Below are positions 26,411 to 36,800 of a DNA stretch of 64,000 bases, piece after piece. A program made the position numbers and the translations under genes. Every line of letters starts with the position of its first letter. The first letter of the stretch is position 1. Origin of the DNA: Rostratula benghalensis (taxonomy: Eukaryota > Chordata > Aves > Charadriiformes > Rostratulidae). The notes under the pieces are model-generated. The model was not told the DNA's origin and searched no databases. It was given only the letters and a program-made list of their open reading frames with translations. Location of the stretch: the NCBI GenBank assembly GCA_013399305.1, contig VXAI01000015.1, positions 3,571,329-3,635,328 on the forward strand. The letters are read 5' to 3'.

Positions 26411-26431
26411 TCTTTTTTTTTTTTTCTTTCT
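26411..26431 (+). repeat. T-rich tract
   Basis: TCTTTTTTTTTTTTTCTTTCTT at the border of a longer T-rich segment (to about 26465). No adjoining retroposon was recognised. Confidence 0.85.
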
Positions 26432-28002
26432 TGTTCCTTAAATTTTTTATTTATTATTTTAAGTTATGGGGAAGTAACTTTTTTTTCCTGATGCGTGTTG
26501 GAATAATTTCTTTTCAATTTAAAGGGTAGGTATTGAGCACAAGGTTTCATAGACAAGATGTTGCATATCACATTTTATATAGCTCAGTATTAATATTTAG
26601 GAAGTAAAAACCCCATACCATAAGCTAGTGTAAAATTAATTCTAAAAGTTGTATTTTAATATGGCAAAACATTTTTTGTCTAATGATACTATGTTGATGT
26701 ACTTTGGGAACTTTATTTAAGACTTGCAGGAGTTGTTTCTTTACATGAATTACCAGTATGCTGAGAGCTAATACTGGGTAGAGTATGTTCAGAAAAACAA
26801 TGAACAAAGCCTTTTATCACTGGTAGGCATTGATGAACTCATTCTCACCTACAGGGTTAAAGGAGAGTGCACGTACAATTTTTTACAGAGAAATTAAGAA
26901 TCATACATAATACATGAAATTTGCCCTTCACAAACACTTGGCAGAGGAAGTAAACATTGCCTGAAATGGAAGCTTCTGTAATAACGATAATTCCTTTAGT
27001 TCATTTTCAAAACCACTATGTTTTTAATGTTTGATGGAAGAGAAATTATTTCTTTCTGGGATTACTTATTTGCGTCTGTTTATTTATGCAATTATTTATT
27101 TGAATACAGACTTGAGAATTCAAACAAATGCTCGCTGTCCATCACAAGAGTCCCTTTAGAGAGATTTATTGGTATCACAAGTAATTATGGATTTAATTTT
27201 TTTTTTCCAGACCAGTGCTTTTGAATGTATCACATTTGAGACAGTCACCTTAATACCTAATCAAAGAGAATAATTGCTAGGAGCTTTCTGAAAAATCAGG
27301 CTTTTAAAGATTGAGTGTTAAGAATATTAGAAGCTTTTTAAAACCATGTCCTCCTTTTTCCTTCACTGGCTTTCACTGAAGCTAAATACAGGACAGTCAT
27401 TAAGGCAGGTACCTCTCAGGTAAGCAGTGATGATTTGTGAGGAAATTAGTACAAGCAAGTTAGGTAAATAGGGATCTGAAGGAGAAAGGACGTTCTTGAT
27501 ATATGGAAAGTGATAAGCTGCAATATGGGTAAAGGATGGCAGTAAATTCCCACAGGGAAGTAAAGGGCTTACTGATTAGGATGCAAATAACTGTAAGGGA
27601 ACATCTTAAATCTGATTTAAGTGCCAAGAACAGTTTCCAGGAAATGGTCAGTTACCACAACAAGGCCATGTAAATGAGATGACAATCCAGAAAAAAAGTT
27701 TAAATTGATCTGTCAGAAGTATCAGCGTGCCAAGGTCCTTTATATACAACGGAAAGTGATAAAGCAGAGCAGAACCAACATAGAAAAAAATGGTATAGGC
27801 TTCATCATAGCATCAATGATATGGCAGGGACTAAATATGGCGTGTTTAATGGCATGTGGGGTGCTGAGGTGACAAACTCAAGGTTCTCATTGTTTCCTCT
27901 CCTTCAGACACTACTTCTGTATCCTTTGCTATGTCTCCTGCCTTTCCTATTCCATGTGCCAGACAGCAGTAGAAGGAGCAGCTTTATTACTAAGAGTTAA
28001 AA

Positions 28003-28062
28003 TGGATATCTATAAAATAGATAGATATATATAAAATATGTATAGATATATATATATAAAAT
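28003..28062 (+). repeat. AT-rich (TA)n/(TAGA)n low-complexity patch
   Basis: Imperfect mixture of ATAGAT and TATATA units, about 60 nt, flanked by unique DNA. Confidence 0.9.
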
Positions 28063-31000
28063 TCAAAATCTGTAAATTGCTATGAAAAGCAGGTTATTGA
28101 GATAGTCTGTACAAATCATTAAAATACAACCAAATCAGGTTGTAAACTGAGTACAAATCAGTACAAAAACTGATTGTATGAGGTGACGAACTTAATGATT
28201 GTCTGGTTGTATTCGTTATCCTATTGCATTAATACAACATCATAAAGAGGACTGTAATTTTGGAATGTTTTTCTTAGTGCTTTAATTTTACTGGGGATAA
28301 ACACATTTGTTCTTCTGTGTGTAAAATGATGTCATGTGAAGTAACAAAATCCTCTGTGACTCTTTTTATATTTTTGTTCATTGGTTATAATTGGATATAT
28401 TACAAGATACTTTTTTTTTCAGAAGAGGATTCCTTTTCTTTGTAGCTTCTAGAAAATATGCTATTCTCTTAATCTTGAGCCTAAAGGAAATTTTACCCTT
28501 TGTGTCTTAAAGGGTTGTATTTGAGTTATAGCTCAGTAGAGACACATTGGCGCTTAGCTATTATTCATCTCGCGGGGAACATGGTACCCAAATGCCTCTG
28601 TGGATTTGCCTCAAGCCTTTTTTAAAGCTCTTTGGAATCAATAATTGATTGCTATGGATTGCCATGGAACAATGTTGGGTTACGTCTTGAGCTGTAGACA
28701 AGGAACTGCTCTGCCTCAAACTGTGACCTGAGGCTGTGCTGGCCTCCCCTCAAATCACTGCTGGGAAAGAGTGGCTGCAGCCTTGAGAAACCAGTGACTC
28801 CGCTAACCTTATCCACAGCAGAGGAGTAACCCGTCAGGGCCAAGTGTAGACATCTCACCTGGTGTCTTTGCTCTGGGACTCAAAACCAGCAGATTGAAAC
28901 TCTGTAACAGGAAGGAAAAACTTGGAACCCAAATGAAAAACAGCTCTTGTCTCTGCAGAAATACCAGTGAAGCTACTGTAATAGTGGAGGGTTCATTGCT
29001 GAAAATTCTGACTGAAAGTGTCCAAATTAGTATGTGTAGATGTCAAGCTTCACATACCTATTTCCTTGTTTTGGAAAACTAAATTGAACCAGAGGAATAG
29101 TTTAATGCTTTTTTTTTTTTTCTTAAATTTAGATTACTAATACATTAGGTTGTGGAAGTTAATTGGATGGCTTTCTTTGGAAGCTAGGTATTAATTAGAT
29201 ACTCAATAAGTGCAAGAAAGAACCAGGGTTAAATTCAAATCAGGATGTTCAGTGAACGCTTATTGATGCTACAAGGTTACCAAAGAACTATAATCCATCT
29301 ATTATTATATTTGCTTGAACTGTTGATTAATGAAACTGTTGACGAAGCAGAAAGGAATATTGCTCCTTTGAGCATGATCACGAAGTAGATGAGACTGAAA
29401 GTGTGGTTCAGGAGTCTCACATCTGTATTACAACTCCTGACTCCATAGAAACCTCAGCAGAGCCTGACACGGGGATTGTTTCACTAACTGTTACCCTTGA
29501 CTTGAAAGCAGATAAATTCATCTTTGTAGTTACATGGGTTGGTTTAATTGCTTGTTGTTGAAGGAGTCTTTATTTTTGAGCACAAGAAAACTCTGACTTG
29601 AGTTGTTTTGAGGCCATTCTGAGGCTTACTCTGGCAGAGAAGACTTTCAGCTTTGTTGCATGTTTTTAAACAAACATTTTCTTTCCTTGGCCAAGTATAA
29701 GACAGACCTAATTTAAGGACTTCCATCCCACTTTGATGTCTTCTGGAGAAATGACTACACGTTGTTCACAAGTTGTAGAGTTCTCCAGCATTAGGGAGAG
29801 TGCTCAGGCAAAATCCAATTCAGGTGTGCCTGCCCAAAGTGGGAAGAGGCAGTTTCCAAGACAAACCAGGATTCTTTTTGTGGAAAAATAAAGGCATATT
29901 TGATAATAGTCCATCTTCTGACCCTTTCTGTTTTCTAAAGAAACATCTTTCTATTATTTTTTTAATGTATGAGTTTGAATAATGAGAATGCTGAAGCATA
30001 CTTGAATCACTCCTGTGTTTTTTCCAGTCATTATACTCAGTGGGCTGCAGGAGTTGTAAAACAAGTGTAGAATAGAATTCTGGTTTTAATGAACATTTAG
30101 TTCTTATATCATTTCTCTGTGAAAAAAATACTTTGCACTTCTGAAATGTATTTTTGCATCACTTTCTAATGACGTGGCTTGATTTGTAAGACTGTCAAAG
30201 ATAACAACGTGAAATGGTCTTGAAGATAAAGTGTATGAAAAAACTTAACTGTAGGCTCTTTGGTCTCTCTATCCTCCTTACTTCTCATCAGTTTCAGTTT
30301 TCCTCATGTCTCTGTGCTTTTACCTTAAGTACTCCCAATAACAATCTACCCACTGTTCCTCTCATCACTACTGCTTGACATCAAAAGATGTTCTTTTATT
30401 ACTGCTCATCTTATGTTTATCAAGGAAGAGTAGTGGTGTTGCCATGGCTTACTCTCACCCTTAGGCAGGATGGAAAGGCTGTAATTTCATCCTGCCTTGG
30501 ACAAGGATTTTGTGAACATCAAAGTTCAACTTAAAATAAAACCTGACCTTATTATCATATTTAGTACTTCCACTAGATGCATTCCTATTATCTATTTGTT
30601 TTGAATTTCTAGAGGCCAAATCGCTGTGCTTTCTAGTTTCCTTCAGAGGATGATAAATCCAAGAAAGATTGAGTCTGAAAACAGGCTTCCAGAAAAGATG
30701 AACAATTCTCTGTCAATACTTTTAAGATGCTCTAAGAGAAAAAAACCTCAGCATATCGAAAAGTTAGTGATGTTATCACTAATCTCAAAAGCTGTTTCCA
30801 TTTGTCCTGAAGTGATAATTTTCCCATAATGTATTTTGCTCCAAAAATCTGAGTGAAACTGCAAATTTCGTGGTAGGCCTCTCCAAATCTGATGTGCTGA
30901 TTTGCACATGTTCCATCTACATGGACAGTTCTTGGAGAAACTTTTATAGGGGATGAAATAGTCACAGGAGCTGTGCGATCAGAAAGAGAAGTATAGATAA

Positions 31001-31926
31001 TAAAAAATTTTACATTGGAAGAGAGACATAATTTCTTTACTTTGTAGTTTCCATATTAATGAGTATCTCATTGTATACAATCTACAGGAGGCAGGTTTGA
31101 TCAAGTCTTACGTATTTATTAATTGCATGGATTTGCCTCTCTCATTTTTGTGTTTCCAGCAAGTTGGGGGTTTTTTCACTCTGAAAATGACTGATTCTAT
31201 AAAAAAAGTTGTAATGATAAAGTGAAATGTGGAACACAAAGTGGCTTAATGCCAGCAAAAGGTTTCATCATTTCATTAATTACTTCTGTTAACACAGATT
31301 GGTTAAAAGCTGTTTTCAGCAAAAGGGTCTGGTAATGCTAGCAAGGAAAAATACCAGCTTCTTTCATGGGTTGTGAGAAACCAAACAGCCAAAAGCTGCC
31401 TCTGAACCAAAAAGTCAGTCTTGGGTGTAACTGGTAAATAGTGCATTACTTTTCACCAGGTTATTGATTTTCACCAGGGTATTTTCATTGCAGGTGTCAC
31501 TATCATAGTAGGGTTTGTGTCCTTCCAAGTGACAACAGAACAACCCTGTAAGACACTGAAGGTGGTGTAAATGTTCTCAGAATGCTTATGAAGGAATTTT
31601 CTTCTTTCTGCAGACTTTTAACACTATTTAGTACAAAAGGTTAATTGTGAGATAAGCTCCCATCTTCCTGTTTTGACTTTGCAGCTCTTGTAAAAACAGA
31701 TGATGGGAAGTAATTGTGATGATCTTTAGACCTCAATTTTAAAAGATTTCATTAAACTTCAGACAATGCAATTCCTTCTAAGCTGCTTCTTAACACGCAT
31801 TTGTCAAAGAGGTATTTATCTGCTTGTAGAGCAGTGCGTCTGGTAGAAGGTGGTTACTGCGGTGTGTTACTGCTCTGACTCTTCAAGGACATAATTTATC
31901 CAATTAATCGCTTTCTTGAAAACCGT

Positions 31927-31962
31927 GTGGGTAAAATAACCCACTGAATAATTAATATTCAG
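31927..31962. repeat. Two abutting inverted repeats
   Basis: GTGGGT (31927-31932) pairs with ACCCAC (31939-31944) across AAAATA; directly after it, and sharing one base, CTGAATA (31944-31950) pairs with TATTCAG (31956-31962) across ATTAA. The neighbourhood also contains CCAATTAATCG and AATAATTAATATT, homeodomain-type AT cores. Inference only: a possible protein-binding cluster. Confidence 0.8.
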
Positions 31963-32807
31963 ATAAATTATTGAATAAAGATTAAAAAGTGTGTATCATA
32001 AAAGGCTATCTTCAAGTGAGTTTAAATGTTCTTACAGAATAATCTTTCTAAAATATGGCATGTAACTGGCAGCAATCCAAAATGAAAATAATTTGCAGAA
32101 AAAAAAACAACTTTATAACTGTTTTTCCTTGTTTCACAAGAATCTCATTGGTTGAGTTTGATAATCACATTATCTTGGTTGTTCATTTTTGGTACGTGCT
32201 TTTAATAAAGAATTGAGGGAAAATGAGAACTAGAAAGTTTTAAGGGAAACAACAGGGTCATTAATTTTGAGAACTATTTTGAGCAGTTAAATAAAAAGCT
32301 GAAAGCAGATCTGATAACAGCCTTTGCAGATTAGAAAGCTGTGAAAAAGAATAGTGATTCTTCCTTCTGCATGTTTTCTAAGCATAGAAGAGCATGCAGT
32401 TGGTCTCATTTACACTGAGAGGGGTGGAATTTTGAAAAGCCTTCAGAAATATAAGAATAGTTAAAGAAGATGCCCAGTCAGTTTGTGGAATGTTCAATGC
32501 TGGCTAATGCCATTGCTAGAGGTGATCAGGTGAAGTGCTGGATAGGGGGAAACAAGACAGACTATACGACATTTTTAAACTCCCTTTTAGCTCATATTAT
32601 TGATGCTGTACCCTCAAAATCCTAATTTTCTAATTGAGCAAAATTTATATAATTCTGTTCTTCTCTGCTGTAGCCTTCCAGGGAGGTTTCTCCTAGAGGC
32701 CTGTTTGGTAATCTATGTATTTCCTTTCCAGTGTAGAAATGTGTTTTCTGTTTCTTATAATTTTCTCTCAGGGAGCAAATGCTTCTGCATTCTCCTAATT
32801 TATTAAA

Positions 32808-32896
32808 TTATACATATATACACAAAAATATAAATACAGAATAAAATATTCCTCTATAAATACAGATATCACTTGTGTGTGTATATATACATATAA
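32808..32896 (+). repeat. TA/TG-rich low-complexity patch
   Basis: ATACATATATACAC, several ATAAATACAGA units, then GTGTGTGTATATATACATATA. Degraded dinucleotide repeat. Confidence 0.85.
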
Positions 32897-34852
32897 TGAG
32901 TATTTCTGAATTTTTAAGATGCAAGGACTATTAGAATTGGGATTAATTTATTTAAAAATGTATTTCTTTTAAAAAGATGCATTAATTGTCAAATTATAAC
33001 AGAAATTGATTAATGCTATTGCTGCTCAGCAAAACAAACATTTTTTAATATAAATGTCTATGTCTGATCTCAGTACAGAAGGAAGAGCAAGATGTAATAA
33101 ATGTGTTTGCCACTTCCATTTATTTGGCAGTACAAAGAAAATCCAATGTCCTTAAAACTAATGTATTTTCTTTGTTTGAAGTTAACATTAAAATTACATG
33201 TCTCAAGAAAGAATACACTTAGTACATCAATTTAATAATTGTATCGATCAGACTGTTGTGCTGAGCAATAGAAATGTCTGGAACTGGTGCCTCTTAGTAC
33301 GTTAGCATTTTCTACCCTTTCTATTAGCAAACAAAGTTTAAAATATACTTAAAATAGTCAGCTGTTGAGCAGTTTGAAACACTGAGAACCATCAGTGACC
33401 TCTGCAAGAATTAGGTCTTCATTGATGTAAGAAAATCTAAAACTGAAAAGTCAGTTTTAGAGGACAGAAGGCAGTCTCAGTGTTGTTCTGCTGCAGGATC
33501 TCTAAATGTAATACCTATCTGGTGCTGCTGATCTTTACTAGTTTTGAACAGGGACCAACCAGCAAAAAATAGAAGAATGCTTCTGAGATAATCAGTGGAA
33601 AAAAGCCATTGTACATGTGCTTCACCTGTGTATTCAGAGCAGCATTGTTTGGTAGAGCATTTCTTCATGCTCATAGAAACTTCAGACAAAATGCACTCAA
33701 CACAGTTCTACCTGACAATAAACAGGAGTACAGTTAGCACTGTAACCATGGCAAAAAGCTCTTAAGGTGGATATAATACATGTGCTGTCTGCTTTTCAGC
33801 ACATAAAGCATTACAATTTCTTCAGGTAAAGAGACTTAGTCACACGTGGCATTCTGTGAAACTCCTCTGTCACTATACGTAAAATAATATACGTGGAGCA
33901 TAATATATTTAGCTTTATCTTTTTTTTCTGCATTTGGCCTTTGTTCCTCAGAATATTTATATTAGATCTTTTTTCCTCTTCTGTTTATGTGATACACCAC
34001 TATTCAATTCTTCTGAATGCGTGTTTACAAACAAAGCCAAAAATTAATTGATATTGAAATGCAAATACAATATAAGCAACCTGCCTCTGTTGCATTAAGA
34101 TGCATAGAAAATAACCATATTATACCATTCTGAGCTCTGAATGTGCACCCAAAATAAATACAATCCATCACTAAATACTTTTTTCATCTCATAATGGGCC
34201 ATTAGTGAGCTGTCTTCATCTGCCAAATAACAGCTGAAAGCAAACAGCTAGAAGAGGCTAAGAGTAAACACGCCACACTTGGAATGAGACAGGAGGCAGA
34301 GTATTGGCTGTCTTCACACTTGCTCTACATTCACTGGCTTCTAGGGAGCAATGCTGGAATTTTTACCAACCTAGGGGAGAAGAAAATAAGACTAAAATGT
34401 AGTTTCGTACAGCATTATAGAGGAATATACAATATAAATAGAATAGGACATGCTGCAAATTTTGTTCCTTGAAAGTTATAACAGCAAAGGAGGTATGTGA
34501 TGCCTAAGCATTTAGAGCCTGTTAAAATTTTGTTTGAAGAGGCCAGTTTTTCATTAGGAAATGCTTATTCAATGGAATTGAAGCTTTCTGTTAGCTCTGA
34601 CAGGTCAGGTCTTCCAGCCAGCCATTCCTGGGCCAGTTCGTGCTCTGGACTGCCTGGTTGTCAGGCATCACTGCCAGCCCCCTCAGGCTGACTAGACTTT
34701 CCTTAACAGGGCAGAAGTATTAACAAATGTTTACATTCTTCCAACTCTTTATTTTTTTAATCTCTTTTAATTCAATTTTCTGGAAAATTTTGTACTGGTG
34801 GAATTTGGTTCTAATGCAGCTTTATCCCTTCACCCTCCTCTTCTCCCTACAG

Positions 34853-34895
34853 TTTTGGAAATGCAACATTTCTGCAGGGTGGAAATTTTGGCATA
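34853..34895 (+). other. Splice-site pair enclosing 43 nt, probable pseudo-exon
   Basis: Seen: a strong acceptor (CCCTCCTCTTCTCCCTACAG, ending at 34852) and a near-perfect donor core (GTAAGT at 34896) enclose 43 nt that are open in all three frames. The length is not a multiple of three, so its inclusion would change the frame unless it is constitutive. No frame reads like a recognisable protein. I list it because both sites score well by eye; the likeliest explanation is an intronic pseudo-exon. Confidence 0.15.
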
Positions 34896-35772
34896 GTAAG
34901 TGTCCTTTCACAAAATTACTGTAAATTTTGACAGAGCAGAGTAATCAGCATCCTGCCACTGGAGCTGTAGAGTGAACATTGGATTGGCAGAATAATTCTA
35001 AAGGGGAGAACTGCATTGAGGTCTCACTTAAACTGGGAATTGGCATTACAAATCAGTGACAGTGCATTGCCGGAGCGATGTACTGGGAGCATGATCTGGC
35101 AGCTTACCCTTCTAAACAAGTACAACCTCAGTGAGCTTTCCCTGAGTGATTCAGTCTAGTAGATATACTGTACTCAGAGCCTGAGACAGAAGTTGTTGAC
35201 TGCATTTTTTTTGTATAATTTGTGATACTTGATGGTGATTTGCATTTTATATTGGAGTCCTTGCAAATTGCTATAGGAAACCACAATATGGAGTTATACA
35301 GAATGCACTAGTTTTTGATCAGATGATTTAACCTATTATCAGTTTGCTTTGGATCACTAGCACTGGACTGTTGATTCTTTTTGTGTTCTTAGAAGTAATG
35401 CAGTATTTGGACTTCAGGCTTGTTTGGTACTCTCTAAGGATTATTATAATAGATTGTTCCCTGACTGAGCTAGTACAGAACTTGCCAAAATTATTTTCTC
35501 AGATAAACACAGACTTTCTTTCTCTCATTCACTTACTGGTGTAATTTCTCTTTAGCCTTGTCTTGCTACATTTGCAACAGTCTGGGAATCAATTAAGCCT
35601 TGAATTGCTTGGATGTTTATTTGGAGGAAAGAAACACTTGCATTTATGTAAATCGAATTATAAAAAGTTCAAGAAGCTTGACAAATCTGAAGTGTTGAGG
35701 TGATCTCTAAAAATATCAAGTAAACAGCATGTTGGAGTGTAGCTTTGCAGACACTCAACTTTTTCTTTTCAG

Positions 35773-35811
35773 GCTATCAAACAAGTCAGATCAGCACCCA
35801 GGAAGTTAATG
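35773..35811 (+). other. Candidate microexon, 39 nt, phase 0-0 or 1-1
   Basis: Seen: a possible branch-point context (CTCAAC near 35755-35761) and the tract TTTTTCTTTTCAG lead into 35773, and the segment ends at ATG followed by GTAAATGA at 35812. The length is 39 nt. Read in phase 1 it gives YQTSQISTQEVN with one base left over; read in phase 0 it gives AIKQVRSAPRKLM. Inference: if phase 1 is used it joins in frame to the exon at 62818, creating a Glu codon at the junction. Against it: the donor is only moderate, the segment is short enough to be open by chance, and long vertebrate introns contain many such decoys. No protein family was recognised. Confidence 0.25.
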
Positions 35812-36473
35812 GTAAATGAAACTGCCTCTCTGGGGAAGTAGAATAAATGCTAACACACTGTGTGCTTTAGTTCAAATTCTGAAAGTCCTGCCTGCCTCAT
35901 TGTGTGTAAGGGAGATTATACTGACACTTTCTAGTTACGTCTTTTTTCTTTTTCAAAAATTTGTCTGCACAGATAGAAAAAGCATGACAGGGATTTCTGA
36001 AGTTGTAGATGCTCAATGAATGTGGGTTGTGGGCTGCATCAGGTTACAATAATGTTGACACATTCAGAATACTTTTTGCTTATCACACATGCTCTGGCAC
36101 ACTTGATACTACCACATAAAAATTACTCTGCATTAAAAATGTCATGTGCTAAGTTGAATGAAATCTTTGTTGGAAAACTAGGATCCTGCACTGGATTTCT
36201 GGTCAAAATTGAAGCATTCATGTTAATTACGTGCCAGAATGGGGAAAGCATGAGGGATGAGATCCCTTGAATCTCAATGCTGACAGGTTTGGACAATTAG
36301 TCTCTTTTCATTTACTCCTTTTGAGGCTGAAGTATTTTGTGTAAATACAGTACTCTTGGCTTGATTTTTCCCTTGACCCAAAGAAATAGATTAAGCCAAA
36401 TCAGAGTATGGACTTTAAGTGAAAACGTTCCAAAGACAGGTTAAAGGAATGGCCCAGAATTTGAGTAATTTTT

Positions 36474-36562
36474 GAAGGGAGGAAAGGAAAGGAAGGAGGA
36501 AGGAAAGAAGGAAGGAAGGAAAAGAAAGAAAAGAAGGAAAAGAAGGGAGGGAGGGAGAGAAA
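36474..36562 (+). repeat. Uninterrupted 89-nt purine tract, (GGAA/GAAA)n
   Basis: From 36474 to 36562 every base is A or G: mixed GGAA, GGAAA, GAAAA and GGGA units. Such homopurine/homopyrimidine DNA can form a triple-stranded structure under supercoiling (known property of the class). Low-complexity open frames on both strands here are artefacts of the repeat. Confidence 0.97.
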
Positions 36563-36737
36563 CGACAACAGAGAGAAAGAAAAGGAAAGATCTTTACAAA
36601 CACTTGGAGTTTGTTGAACTTGTATTATCAAATATGGACAGGTCCTTGCAGTGTTAAAAGCTCAGTTGATAGAAAGCTGGGTTTCCAGGTGTGAAACCTA
36701 CAGTGTTAAAAACTGTATAATTATATAGCTTTGGAAA

Positions 36738-36800
36738 ATCACAGAATCGCAGAATATTGGGGAATGGAAGGGACCTAACCACTTTCTAGTTGGGGCTTAG
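36738..36800 (-). mobile_element. Very short CR1 LINE 3' end, minus strand
   Basis: Seen on the plus strand: AATCACAGAATCGCAGAAT followed by TGGAAGGGACCT, which is the reverse complement of the CR1 terminal repeat and the AGGTCCCTTCCA block of its 3' UTR. After that the resemblance fades (TTTCTAGTTGGGG may match the next CR1 block). Only about 50-60 nt are recognisable, so this is an extreme 5' truncation or an eroded copy. It lies some 175 nt downstream of an 89-nt all-purine tract. No coding part is left. Confidence 0.75.

Larger units (their letters stand above)
23846..36473. other. Unique AT-rich non-coding DNA with two splice-bordered segments
   Basis: Apart from the candidates at 34853 and 35773, nothing exon-like stands out. 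A good donor (CTCAG|GTAAGC at 27420) follows a fair acceptor at about 27380, but the 38-nt segment between them is frame-shifting and unremarkable. Low-complexity AT patches lie at 28003 and 32808 and paired dyads at 31927. Confidence 0.65.

Noticed and set aside
36401..36657. Three frames rich in Lys/Glu/Arg or Ser/Phe/Pro/Leu
   Set aside because: Products of the purine repeat at 36474-36562, not genes.
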